From positions 1,305,069,519 to 1,305,133,518 of the forward strand of contig CM066033.1 in assembly GCA_033557465.1 (NCBI GenBank): DNA of 64,000 nt, in the 5' to 3' direction. Origin of the DNA: Ichthyophis bannanicus (Eukaryota; Chordata; Amphibia; Gymnophiona; Ichthyophiidae). The notes under the pieces are model-generated. The model did no database searches, was not told the DNA's origin, and saw nothing but the letters and a program-made list of their open reading frames with translations. A program made the position numbers and the translations under genes. Each line of letters starts with the position of its first letter. Position 1 is the first letter of the stretch. Below, piece after piece: positions 8,911 through 19,489 of the stretch.

Positions 8911-10610
8911 GGCGGACCCAGGTGGTGGGGGTTCCTGTGGGCGGAAGGTTGCGGGAGTTCTACCCTGCCTGGGTCCAGATCACTTCGGACCAGTGGGTGC
9001 TGGAAGTTATTCGGGACGGCTATGCTCTGGAGTTCCAGCTTCCCGTCTTAGATTCCTTTGTTCTTTCCCAGTGCAGGGCGCCTTGGAAGCTCCGGGCGGT
9101 AGCCGTCACTCTGCGGCGTCTGTAGCAACTCGGAGCAGTTGTGCCCGTTCTGGTGGATCAGTGCAGTACAGGTCGATACTCCATCTATTTCGTGGTTCCC
9201 AAAAAGGAGGGCACATTTCGGCCGATTCTGGACCTCAAGCGCGTAAATCGTTGTCTCCGCGTGACACACTTTCGAATGGAAACCTTGCGTTCCGTCATTG
9301 CGGCGGTTCGGTCCGGGGAATTTCTGACCTCATTGGATCTTACAGAAGCTTATCTGCATATCCCTGTTCGGCAAGAACATCAAAGGTTCCTGCGTTTTGC
9401 GGTACCGATGGGGCATTTTCAATTCCAGGCGTTGCCTTTCGGTCTGGCGACGGCTCCACGGACGTTCACCAAGGTGATGGTGGTAGTGGTGGCCGCGCTT
9501 CGCAAGGAGGGGATTCTGGTGCACCCTTACTTGGACGATTGGTTGATTCGGGCGAAGTCGAGGGAAGAGAGCTCGGCAGCCACCGCTCGGGTGGTCGTGT
9601 TGTTGGAAAGCCTCGGTTGGGTGGTCAACATAGCGAAGAGCAGGCTAATCCCCTCCCAGACGCTGGAGTACTTGGGAGCGCGCTTCGAAACACAGCAAGG
9701 AGTGGTGTTTCTTCCCAGCAAAAGAGCGCAGGCTTTGCGAGAGCTCGTGCTACGTTTTCTGGGGCGCAAGGCGCCGACGGCCTGGCAGTATTTACAGTTA
9801 CTGGGAACCATGGCGGCTGCGATCGACTTGGTACTGTGGGCCAGGGCGCACATGCGGTTGTTGCAGAGTGCTCTCCTCCGGCGTTGGTCCCATCAACGGG
9901 ATGCGCTGTCGCAACGTCTGCCTTGTCCGCCGGAAGTGCGGCGGGACCTCCTCTGGTGGTTGCGACCGGACAATCTGGTGAAAGGAGTGCCGCTGGAGCC
10001 TCCGTCCTGGAGGCTGGTCACGACCGATGCAAGTCTGTCAGGATGGGGGGCGCATCTTGACGGATCCTTTGCTCAAGGGACTTGGTCGCTGGAGGAGCGA
10101 CAGTGGTCCATCAACAGGTTGGAAATGCGAGCGGTGTATCGGGCTCTTCTGGAGTTCCAGGAGGTGTTACGGTGAGAGGCGGTTCGCGTGCTGTCCGACA
10201 ACGCAACGACGGTTGCCCATATAAATCGGCAGGGAGGCACGGGGAGTGCGTCTCTGGAGGCGGAGGCCAGGGTCCTGTTGGCCTGGGCGGAGCAGAACTT
10301 GCAGGCGCTGTCGGCTCAGCACGTCGCCGGTGTAGACAATGTTGAGGCGGATTTTCTCAGCCGTCGCAGGGTGGACCCGGGGGAGTGGGCTCTGCACCCG
10401 GAGGTTTTCGCGCAGATTGTCAGCCGTTGGGGGGTCCCGGTGATGGATCTCATGGCAACCTTGGAGTCAGCGAAGGTGGAGCGTTTCTTCAGCAGACGGC
10501 GAGAGTGGATGGCGGAAGGCCTGGATGCCTTGGCGCAGCGTTGGCCGGTAGAGGGTCTGCTTTATGTGTTTCCCCCTGGGCACTCATCGGCAGAGTGGTT
10601 CAGCGCATAG
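8823..10610 (+). pseudogene. DIRS-A reverse transcriptase-RNase H
   Basis: One frame covers the whole region but holds two nonsense codons: TAG at 9123-9125 and TGA at 10173-10175. Order: N-terminal block FYPAWVQITSDQWVLEVI; RT fingers (YFVVPKKEGTFRPILDL); palm motif A region (LTSLDLTEAYLHIPV); LPFGLATAPRTFTK; catalytic YLDD at 9528-9539; then RNase H with TDASLSGWGAHL and, after the TGA, LSDNATTVAHINRQGGTG and FLSRRR. It would copy element RNA into DNA and remove the RNA. It is the best-conserved frame of DIRS-A. Shadow frames of over 300 codons on the same strand are artefacts of its GC-rich composition. Confidence 0.9.
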
Positions 10611-10750
10611 AAAGGCATCGGGACCTGGTGGTGCTGGTAGTGCCGGATTGGCCAAGGAGACCGTGGTATGCGGACTTGATTCGGCTGTTGGCGGACGCTC
10701 CGCTGCGGCTTCCACTTCGAGAGGATCTGTTGGTACAGGGGCCGCTCTGA
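10570..10750 (+). pseudogene. DIRS-A post-RNase H block
   Basis: After a frameshift near 10575 the reading moves to another frame with VVLVVPDWPRRPWYADLIRL, a block seen after RNase H in all DIRS copies here (APRWPRQVWYPLLL in DIRS-F). In DIRS elements this region is often described as methyltransferase-like; I cannot confirm a functional domain. It ends at a TGA at 10748. Confidence 0.65.
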
Positions 10751-11849
10751 ATGCCGCAGGTGGGTCGATTCTCGCTTACGGCTTGGCTATTGAGCGGGCG
10801 CGGTTGACGGCCAGGGGTTATTCAGCGGCAGTCATTTCTACCCTTTTACGTGCGCGCAGGCCGTCTACATCTCTGGCGTATGTCCGCGTCTGGCGTGTCT
10901 TCGAAGCTTGGTGTTCCGAGCGGGCAGTTTCTCCATTGAAAGCCTCTGTCCCTCATATCCTGTCCTTTTTGCAGGCTGGGGTGGAGAAGGGGCTCGCGGC
11001 CAGTTCCTTACGCATGCAGCTTGCAGCTCTTTCCTGTTATCGAGGAAAGGTTCACGGTCAGGTGATCGCGGCGCATAGTGATATTCGGCGTTTCCTGCGA
11101 GCGGTGCTCTTGCTAAGGCCGCCCAGGCGGCCGCTGATCCCTCCGTGGGACCTCAATGTGGTCTTGGAGGCCTTGGTTGGGGCACCGTTCGAACCCTTAG
11201 GTAGGGCTTCGCTGAAGGTCTTGACCCTGAAGACCGTTTTCCTGGTGGCTATTTGTTCTGCCAGAAGAATTTCTGAATTGCAGGTGTTGTCGTGTCGGGA
11301 ACCCTTCCTGTCTTTTTCGGGGGACAGGGTGGTTTTGCGCACGGTTCCAGCATTTTTGCCCAAGGTGGTCTCGGATTTTCATGTGAATCAAGTGGTGTCG
11401 CTGCCGGTGTTTTCCGCGGAGCAGAAGGCTCAGTCGGTTGGTCGTTTGCATCGGTTGGATGTGCGGCGGGCGCTCAAGAAGTATCTCCGTAAGACCGCTT
11501 CCTTCCGTAAGTCCGACAGACTCTTTGTCGCCTTTGGGGGTCCGCGGAAAGGCGAGGAGGCGGCGGCGAAATCCTCTATCTCGATGGCTGAAGGAGGCTA
11601 TTGCTTCGGCCTATCTGCTAAAGGGTAAAGAGGTTCCGGTGGACCTGAGGGCGCATTCCACTAGAGCGCAGGCGTCGTCGTGAGCGGAAGTCAGTTTAGT
11701 GCCAGTTGCGGATATTTGTAGAGCGGCGATGTGGTCCTCGTTGCATTCATTTGCCCGGCACTATCGCCTGGATGTGCAGGCGCGGAGTGATGGTCGTTTT
11801 GATTCAGCGGTTCTTCAGGCTGGGCTTTCCGGTTCCTCCCATTGATATT
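10751..11849 (+). pseudogene. DIRS-A tyrosine recombinase (frameshift plus nonsense)
   Basis: A phage-integrase-like protein: N-terminal SAM-like part (LRARRPSTSLAYVRVWRVFE ... SSLRMQLAALSCY) and catalytic domain with Arg I in SARRISEL, then VVLR, PKVVSDFHVNQ, HxxR as HSTR and the HY of ARHYRLD near 11758. The frame shifts near 11580 and a TGA interrupts it at 11681-11683, just before the tyrosine. It would integrate the circular DNA by strand exchange through a 3'-phosphotyrosine link. Key residues survive but the protein is broken. Confidence 0.85.
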
Positions 11850-11865
11850 CGCTGCTCTGTTACAT

Positions 11866-11963
11866 CCTCTATGGTTCCGGGACTGTACTAGAGGGACGCA
11901 AAGGAAGAGTAAATTAGACTTACCTGTTAATTGTTCCTTAAGGAACTCTAGTCCAGTCCCGGA
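11866..11963 (+). repeat. DIRS-A internal complementary region (ICR)
   Basis: The left half is the reverse complement of the left end (GGTTCCGGGACTGTACTAGA, then GGGACGCAAAGG). The right half is the reverse complement of the right end (GGAAGAGTAAATTAGACTTA through ATTGTTCCTTAAGGAACTCT). The halves meet at AAAGGAAGAG, which marks the two termini of the element. In DIRS the ICR is the template that lets both ends be completed on a circular intermediate. Confidence 0.92.
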
Positions 11964-12333
11964 TCCCTCCCGTTAATGGTGGGCAGCCTGAAGTTTCATA
12001 AGAGGAGAACAGGGAAGGTGCACATGTGGGGGGAACCTTTGTAGCATCCTTTCAATCAGTTTGTCCATGGTCAGAAGATGAGATGGAAATAGTGCTCGGG
12101 GGAGCTCTATTTTTGTTTCCACAGCAGGCCGTGTTTTTTCAGGCGGTTCTTTTTCTACTCTGCGGGTTCGCAAAAAAAAAAAAGAAAACAAAAATGTGGG
12201 AAGCGTGTTTTGGGGGGGGGGGGCAGTGCAGGTTCTTGTTTTTTCACTGCCTTTTCGTCTGTATAGTCATATAGTAATATTTCCAGTTATCTACTTATTT
12301 GTTGCTCTGCTGAGTCTGCTTTGTTAATAGGTG
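11964..12333 (+). other. DIRS-A 3' spacer between ICR and right ITR
   Basis: T- and G-rich non-coding sequence of the element with A-rich and G10 runs near 12170-12225. No coding frame. Confidence 0.6.
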
Positions 12334-12453
12334 CTGGTGAAAGGGGGCGGATCTTGCCTATTTGTACCAGTGACATCAGAACGATGACATCTTTCAGTCT
12401 CCAAAGCTGCTGGTGGAGGTTGACAACTCTATGGTTCCAGGACTGGACTAGAG
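12334..12453 (+). repeat. DIRS-A right inverted terminal repeat
   Basis: CTGGTGAAAGGGGGCGGATC through GGACTGGACTAGAG is the reverse complement of 6457-6575. The unique outer end GTTCCTTAAGGAACAACAAT to TTTACTCTTCC (12453-12499) is matched only by the ICR. Confidence 0.92.
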
Positions 12454-12499
12454 TTCCTTAAGGAACAACAATTAGCAGGTAAGTCTAATTTACTCTTCC

Positions 12500-13112
12500 A
12501 GGGCCTCTCAAAGCACACCACCCATCCACCTCAAATAGCGCAGAACATGGCTGCTTGCATCATCACTGGATCAACAAAACACAACCATATCACACCTATG
12601 CTGAACCAACTACACTGGCTCCAAACCATCTTTATCTTCAAAATCCTACACAACACTTCAGCGGACAAGATCTGATCAAGAGAGACACAGACAACAGACC
12701 CATAAGAAATAACAAGAACATGATCATCACACCTAGTGCTTACTCAAAGACTAAACAGATCACATCCAAGTGAGTGCTTTCACTCTGCACCAGCCCTATG
12801 GGATGCTCTCCCAGAAAACATCAGAAGCACGGAAGACAGTAAAGTTTTCAGAAACAGTTAAAAACATTCCTTTACACAGAGCTCTTTGGAAACATCACAC
12901 AATGTATCATATATTGACCACCCCAAACATAAGGATGACCCTGGCCACCGAGCACGGCAAGACTGAAAGACATACTCCCTAAAACACCTCCACATCTTAA
13001 CCTGTGTATAAATTCTCATGTTGTAAATTACCCCGCATGCAAAGTTCCCCCTTCCTATTTTTTCGATGTAAAAAGTTATAATGTAAAATGCTTTGACGTA
13101 AGGATACAGTGG
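12500..13112 (+). mobile_element. L2-clade LINE, ORF2 C-terminus and 3' end after DIRS-A
   Basis: In the frame continued from 6442: QIAQNMAACIITG, then HITPMLNQLHWLQ, FIFKILHNTSADK, stops, and later APALWDALPENIRS and FRKQLKTFLYTELF. This is the standard end of L2-clade ORF2. The 3' end has CAGTGGTATATAAAACCTGC-type sequence. Several stops make it a relic. Confidence 0.75.
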
Positions 13113-14314
13113 TATATAAAACCTGCTAAATACAGATTTCTGTTTCATATTGCTTAATTTGTTTTAAGTGCTTTGAGAGTGTGCAGTATTGGTTCTGTCA
13201 TGCTTTTGTACCACCCCCAAGTTTCTCAAGATGGATTATTGAAAAGCAATCTCCAGAGCAGCTGATCTATGAGTAGACTCCTGGTAGACCCAGATTTTAT
13301 AGAGAAATTAATAAATATTTGTGAAGCATATTTGATGTAATTTAACCTCATTCTTATCTATTTACAGTCTGGGACCATAGCTAAGGCTGTTCTCTAAGGA
13401 CAGATTATATCTGTTCTTGGCTATTAAAGATCAAAAGCAAATTAAAGTTGTCTTTAACAGCTCATTAGCACACTTAGCGTATGCATAAACAATCCAAAGA
13501 GGGGTGAGGTATTGAATTGCTATCAGAGGACAGATTAACATGCTTGAAAGCTCCCAATTTGTAGTTAACAGACATTTTTTGAGCATGCAAACAAGCCATA
13601 TGAATTATTGCTGTGATAGCAGAATTGGATAAGAATTAGAAGAATTGCTAACAAAATGTTAGTAAATAGATGGTGAAATCTGGACAGGTAGCGGAGAGCT
13701 AGATGAGCATGCTGGGAAGTCCATTTACTAGGCCCTTTAGTTGAAATGGAAAGAGCTGTAGGAACCCTGAGAGGGAAAAAATTAAGTGACGGGGCAAGCT
13801 GTCTTCCTGCAAAATATGATGAAAGATTGCATCAACCCTCTTCTTAATAAAAATTTGTAATGACCTTTTCTTAAGAGGGAGCCAATCCAAGTCCTTTTTA
13901 TGACACTTTTATCTCTATAATCCCTAAAGAAGCCAGAGATCCCTTGTTATGCTTGAGTTACAAGGCTGTTTTTCCTGCTAAGCATGGACTAGAAAATCTT
14001 TGCTAAAATGTTATGTTAGAATTGAAAGTGACTGGATAAATGGACTTGGGAGTTGAGTGAAAATATGGACTATTTTTGGAACACCTGGGCTCCTGTTTTT
14101 GCTTATCTGACATCTTGGTTTGTCTTATTTTACAAAGTGTGTCCAAGTGCAATCTGGGGACATCAAAGCCAGAACATCTGGGGGGGGGGGGGGGGAGGAG
14201 GAAGCAGGCACATCCAAGTTCATGCACAATTTCACAGCATGGACATGCTCAATATGGATGTCTGTGGGGCCATCTACATAATGTCCCTGGAATAGTATTT
14301 AAGAATGGGGACAT
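13113..14314. other. No gene assigned; unidentified sequence
   Basis: AT-rich sequence without a known repeat that I recognise. A short frame near 14053 reads DYFWNTWAPVFAYL, which loosely resembles the C-terminus of L1/Tx1 ORF2, but upstream frames do not support it. A G-run (about 17 G) lies near 14180. No splice-flanked exon was found. Confidence 0.4.
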
Positions 14315-14437
14315 ATAATAGCTTAATGTTTAGAATAGTGGTTAGAATCTCACTGCAGCTCCTTGTGATCTTGAGCTAGTCACTTAATTCTCTGTCTTCT
14401 CTACACCCTCTGGATGTTTTATGACTAAAACGAGCAT
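14315..14437 (+). mobile_element. tRNA/CORE-SINE fragment
   Basis: A plus-strand copy: a degraded tRNA-like head (AATAGTGGTTAGAATCTCAC) followed by the CORE phrase CTTGTGATCTTGAGCTAGTC and ACTTAATTCTCTG. Truncated at the 3' side where DIRS-like sequence starts. Confidence 0.5.
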
Positions 14438-15796
14438 GTTCTCCATGGACAAGCAGGATATAATCAGCCAGTGATTGAGTGATGTCATCCCTGACATGTA
14501 TGAGTGACCTCTTCTGTGTGCCTGTTGCTCTTCCCCCTAAGTCATCCTTACCCATGGCCAAGTGTGGACGTAACTCTCCCTTCTTTATTATCTTTGTTTT
14601 CTTTAAACCTTTATACTTTTTTTAAAATGTTTTCTTTCTCTCCTTTGCTGGCAGTGGCAGCACTAAGGATTCTTTACTCCTCCTCGTTACCCCATCCAGA
14701 GCAGACTCTGACTGTGAGACACAGATATGTAAGAACTGTGGAAGCTTTAGCCAGTCTGCCCTATCCAGAGCAGACTTCCCTGGCAGAGACTGTTCCCATA
14801 CTGTCAAGCAGATTGACTTCTGCTTCTTTAAAAAAAAAAAAAAGAAAAAAGACGATGCTTTGGCCACTCTTTCAGGGCCCCTGCAAAAAAAAAAAAAGGG
14901 AGGGGGGAATGGTGTCCCCAACAAGAAGCTGCAGGCGCCTCCCCACTTCTCAGCCCATCTCTGCAGATTGGCCGAATGCACTCGAAGCCTCCATGCGAAA
15001 AGGGCGTCCATCAATCTTGTAGTTCAGAAGGCTGGAAACAGCAGCATTCTGAGCCGCTCAACAGGCCTGTTTCTCCTGTCAGCAGCTTCAGAGCTCTGAG
15101 GGGAGTCCCCAAGCTGGTCCCTCTGCCGAGTGCTTTTTAGCAACATGTGAAGGGCTGTATTCCCCCCTCCCTCCCCCCAATCGCTCGGCTGCCATTGGCA
15201 CTGTCACAGGCTGCTCTGGAGGAAGGGGGAGGGGCTTCCTCCATGGGCCCCAGGAGCATTTATTGCCAGAAGACTGATCCCAAACTGTACTCCTCCGTGG
15301 CGCTCCCTCCATGACCCCCTGCTGCCTACAATCCTGATCCCAGCCACCAAGGGGTTATCCTCTTCTTCTTTTCCCCCGCATCTGCCCTCCATACAAGCAA
15401 ACAGATGGCTGGGAAATTATGTGCAGTCTCCCCCACGCAACCTATTTCTGCAAGCAAATAGTACCAGCTTCATGTAGTCAAAATGGAAATACTGAGCCAT
15501 TGTGTGCAGAACTCCGGTGGTCTCCACATATTGCCAAGTATCAAACCAGGGGCCTTCGGACCATGCCTCTTGAGCTCTACCATGGTTCCCTTCTATCCTT
15601 TCTCACACCTGCTGGGGAGGATGATAAAAAAAAAAAGGCAAACGGACAGATGGACTTCAGTGAGGATCATCACAGCTTCATCCTCACCCCAGGTAAAACG
15701 TTCCTCTCAACTCACTATAACAAGACAGAACTGGCGTGATACAGACAGTGGGAAAAACCTACTCCCTCACATCTGAGATCCAGGTTCCAAGTCCAT
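14438..15796 (+). mobile_element. Fragment of another DIRS family, 5' end (tentative)
   Basis: Starts GTTCTCCATGGACAAGCAGG, then ATAATCAGCC, then a GATGTCATCC block, as in the left ends of the other DIRS copies. The reverse complement of this start lies in an ICR-like piece at about 46150-46260, which supports a DIRS origin. The following 1.3 kb should be leader and gag but has only short frames, A-runs and no clear zinc motif. No right end is present here. Confidence 0.4.
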
Positions 15797-17142
15797 TTGC
15801 TTCTCCTTGAGGGGAAAGTAAAATCACCCCATTTCCTTCCTCATCGCATATCCTGCCTCCCATCTCCTTGGGCGAGCTCTTTGGGGCAACTCCCCACCTA
15901 CTCCTGTCCACCAGCTCAAAGGCTCTTGATCAGACAGCCCTCACCCCGGGTTTACCTCTCCTCACTCGATGAGTTTCATCTCTGCGTTCTCCTTCTGTCT
16001 GTTCTCTGTTTCCTCCCTACTATTGCCATTATCTGTCCTCTCTCCCCCCCCCCCCCAGATGGGATTCATCCCGGTTCACCAGAACTGGCGTCCCCAACCT
16101 GCAGTTTGCATCCTCGCCTCCCCTCTCGGCTGCTATCCTTCCAATCTTCTTCCTTGCCTTACTGTTGCCCTACTCCTTCTGTCTTCTGTTGTCCCTGCTC
16201 TATCACACTTTCTGCCCTTCTGAACTGTCGATCGTTACGTGCTAAGATGCATCTAGTCCACAACCATCTCTTTCAGCACTCCCTAGATGCCCTTTTCCTC
16301 ACTGAAACCTGGTTGATGGAAGGAGAGGAGCTGCTACTTAACTGCTGCCTTCCCCCTGGGTTTGTGACCTTTTCCACGCCCCCAAGCTCTCCTACGGGCC
16401 TCCCTCCCAGTGTCTGAAGTCTCATCTCCACTATTTCATTATCCTGAGTCCCTTTTACTGGTTAGTTTGCCCTCTCCCCTTCACCTTCTCCCTCTCTATA
16501 TCCCTTTCTCCCTTTGCCCTTATCTGTGGGACTCTCTTTTACTAGCTCAGTCAAGTTTCACTTCATTTTCCCTATCTCCTGATATTAGGTGACTTCAACA
16601 TTCACTTTGGCTCACGTAGACCCTGCGATAGACCCTTCTCACTACCTTATAGGATCTTTTTTTTACCCAGCCCATCTCCTTCCCCACGCACTCTGCTGGT
16701 CACACCCTGGATCTTATTCTTTCTTCTTCGGAACTCAGTAATAGCCCCCCCCCCCTTCCCTTCCTTGGTCTAATCACTTGTGTGTCCTTTTTTACTCTCC
16801 CAGCTCTTTTGTCTGATCCTCCCCCTACCTTCTGTCCTACTTCCCCTCCCCTCATCCTGCTCTTCCGCTCTCTCTCCGGCTACTCCATCCAGCTGTTTCC
16901 CTCGTCAGATCTCCTCTTCCCCGATACCATCCACTCTCTCTGGGTTAACACCCAGGCAGATTTCTGGTCTTTTACGCTAACTGCTGTCCTAGATCAGATC
17001 ACCCTCTTTGCCCTTATTGCAAGTCTTCCAAATCCTCCCAACCTTTATACCATCTGCATCTCCACTTTCTGCGATCTCATCTCCTCCATGCCAAGCACCA
17101 GTGGTGTAAACACCCTTCTTCTGGTTCCCTCCAACTTTTTAA
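15797..17142 (+). pseudogene. L2-clade LINE, endonuclease part (5' of DIRS-B)
   Basis: The frame starting at 15797 contains LNCRSLRAKMHLVHNHLF followed by LDALFLTETWL, the N-terminal block of the apurinic-like endonuclease of L2 ORF2 (N-RS and E-W catalytic surroundings). After a frameshift near 16410 the GDFNIHF motif of the same endonuclease lies at about 16588-16608. The coding strand is unusually C/T-rich. The element is split at 17142 by DIRS-B and resumes at 22864. Confidence 0.75.
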
Positions 17143-17144
17143 TT

Positions 17145-17304
17145 CTCCAGGACCAAGCAGGAAGTCTGTCCTCACATATGGGTGACGTCGGCACTGACGG
17201 AGCCCTCGTGTGGAGCATTTCTCCAGCTTTCAAGGAAAGCCTTTGGGAATGAAGCGCGCATGCGTGGTCCCCTTCCCGCCAAAGGGTGCCATCTTGCTCA
17301 GTCT
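17145..17304 (+). repeat. DIRS-B left inverted terminal repeat
   Basis: From TCTCCAGGACCAAGCAGG to ATCTTGCTCAGTCT; the reverse complement is at 22674-22832. It includes GACGTCGGCACTGACGG, the B version of a palindrome conserved at this place in D, E and F. Confidence 0.9.
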
Positions 17305-17553
17305 TTCTTTTTCCGCGGAGCCCAACGGACGTGAGTTCGTGTCACCTGGGAAAAGTAGATTTTTTTTCGGCTATTTTGGCTTTTTCTGATCCGCTTCGAC
17401 ACCAGTTCCCCTTCCTGCTCGGGCTCGGTATACTGGTATTGAGTCCGGAGTTTTGATTTTCGGTTTTTGTCCTTTGTGACTAGCATTCGCGCTCTTTTTG
17501 TGTTTTCATTGGCAGCTCGGTCTTTTGACCTTGCAGGGGCCCATTTTCCCCCG

Positions 17554-19470
17554 ATGGCTGCCAGCGGGTTCAAAAAGTGTGATCGGTGCAAGAAACTTAT
17601 GTCTCTCACCGACACACATGACTGCTGCCTCCGTTGCTTTGGGCCTGCGGCCCATGCGGCAAAATGTCGTCGAAGGTGCTTCGGAGCCGTCAGCATCAAT
17701 ATGAGAGGATTTTCTCAGAGTCCGCGTCTGGCTGGGCCTGGACTTTGTGAGAGGCCTCGACATCTTGGGAGTCTGACCCCGAGCGCCGTCGGGGTTCCTC
17801 TGAGAGGGAGTCTCTCACCCGGGAGCACAAAAGGAAGAAGAAACACGCGAGGGCGGCGTCTGGAGGCTTCTGGGTCCTCGAGGGCCAGGTCGCATACGCC
17901 TGACCGCCGCCCTGGGCTCTCGGAGTCGGAGAAGCCGTCAAAGTTACCTCGCGTGGAGCTGGAGTCCCCGAGTCACGTAAGTGCTGTTATCCTCATGGAT
18001 TCTCCTCCGGGGGCCAACGTCAGGCCCGAGTCGGGGGCTGCTGAGTCTCCTGAGGTTGGACTCATGTTGACGGCCTTGGAGAGCAGCTTGCTGCTTTCAT
18101 GGAACAGCAGCAGGTGCTGATCGCCGGTCCGACTGGTGCATCTGCCCTGACCACCAGAACCTCTATGTCCAAGTCGACCCCGGAGACTGAGCCGATCCTC
18201 GAGTCAATGAAGTCTCGAGTCGATCCTCGGTCAAGGTCCCCCTCGGCCTGTGCGGGGCTGAGGTCGTCTATGCCGATACCCTCGGCATCGGGACGGGTGG
18301 CACTGAGGCCCACACAGCCGGAGCCGCTTGATTCCTCCTCGGAGGACTCGGCATGGGAGACGGAGGACGAGAAGTCCTCGGACACCTTCCGGACCCGTTG
18401 TGTCCCTTCGGACTCACTAGAGTCCGAGCCTCAGAGACTGTCCCCCCCCGGAGGATACCCAGTTCTCGGACTTCGTGAGGGACATACCTGTGGATGCTGA
18501 GGAGGAGCCTCGAGCCGAGGAGCTCGATGCGCTCCAGTATGACTTTCCTCCGAAGGAAGCCTTTACTGTACCGGTTCCTCCGATGCTGGAACGGCTGCTC
18601 TTCCATATGTGGGAGGCACCAGCCTCGGCGCCGGTTCTTAGCAAACGGGTCGATTCCATTTATCGAGTCTGTAAGAGCCCTGGGTTCCAGAAGGCGCAGC
18701 TACCGCACAACTCCATGGTTCTGGAAACGGCCATGCACTGCCTGAAGAGTCAGAAGATGCACTCCTCGGTGCCCCCCAGCCGGGAGGCCCAGAACCTGGA
18801 TGCCCTCGGTAGAAAGTGCTTCCAGGGGCTCTATGCTATCTTGCCATGTCCAGACCTACCAGCTGTACATGGGCATGTACCTACGAGACCTGGCAAAGGA
18901 GATTGCCGGGTTCTCAGCTGGCCTCTCTGAGGAACCCTTGCAGAGGTTCAAGGCTTTGTCAACAGGGATGTGAGAGTGCTCGAAGTTTATCTCTCGAGCA
19001 GCCTATGATGGCTTTCAGGCTTCGATGCGGGTAGCCGCGGCCGGCATCGGTGCACGCCCTCAGGCCTGGCTGCAGTCATCAGACCTGGAGTCATGGGTGC
19101 AGGACAAGTTGGTCGATGTCCCCTGCCGAGGTGAAAACCTTTTCGGTAAGCCCATGACTGAAAAGGCAGCTGAAATCGAGACAGACTCTCACCAGGACAA
19201 GGCTGTCCAGGAAGAATTCTGCTCCTTCTCAGAAAAAGAAGGGCTCGGGGAAGAAGCCCTTTTTCCCGAGGAAGGGTGCTGCCTACAAATCCTGTGCTCG
19301 ATATCAGGCCTCTCCAGCTCCCCAACAGGGTCAGCAGGCCAAAGGGCAGGGGCATGGGCCCCGTAGGCAGAAGACCCCCATGCCGCCAGCTCCTGCACAG
19401 CAGGGAGCGGGGTTTTGACTCCCACAGCATAGCCTTTTCTCTGCCGCTGGTTCTACTCAGCACAGGAGGT
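17554..19470 (+). pseudogene. gag: DIRS-B gag (frameshifted)
   Basis: Begins MAASGFKKCDRCKKLMSLTD with CxxC (CDRC) and CLRC zinc-like motifs as in D, E and F (GFKKCTKC ... CLKCLGPDH). A Ser/Pro/Arg-rich middle follows, then the core LDALQYDFPPKEA, MLERLLFHMWEAP, YRVCKSPGFQKAQLPHNSM and the C-terminal WLQSSDLESWVQDKL ... GENLFGK. The reading uses at least four frames in turn (shifts near 18110, 18480, 18850 and 19000), so no full Gag can be made. Confidence 0.75.
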
Positions 19471-19489
19471 CGGTTGACCCTGTATGCCT

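Larger units (their letters stand above)
6443..12499 (+). mobile_element. DIRS-A: DIRS-type YR retrotransposon, full length but decayed
   Basis: A complete DIRS layout: left ITR, gag, RT-RNase H, a post-RNase H block, tyrosine recombinase, ICR and right ITR. It replicates through RNA and is thought to integrate as a circle through the YR rather than a DDE integrase (family knowledge). The insertion is in an L2 frame that reads through once the element is removed, with no target-site duplication, as expected for YR integration. Both the RT and YR frames carry nonsense codons and gag is split over several frames, so it is not autonomous now. It belongs to a different family from B/G, C and D/E/F/H. 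Confidence 0.92.

Noticed and set aside
8993..10060. 355-codon plus-strand frame overlapping DIRS-A RT
   Set aside because: Shadow of the GC-rich RT frame; the real frame carries the RT motifs and YLDD.
14053..14295. Possible LINE ORF2 C-terminus (DYFWNTWAPVF)
   Set aside because: Only a dozen residues resemble L1/Tx1; upstream frames and 3' end do not support it.
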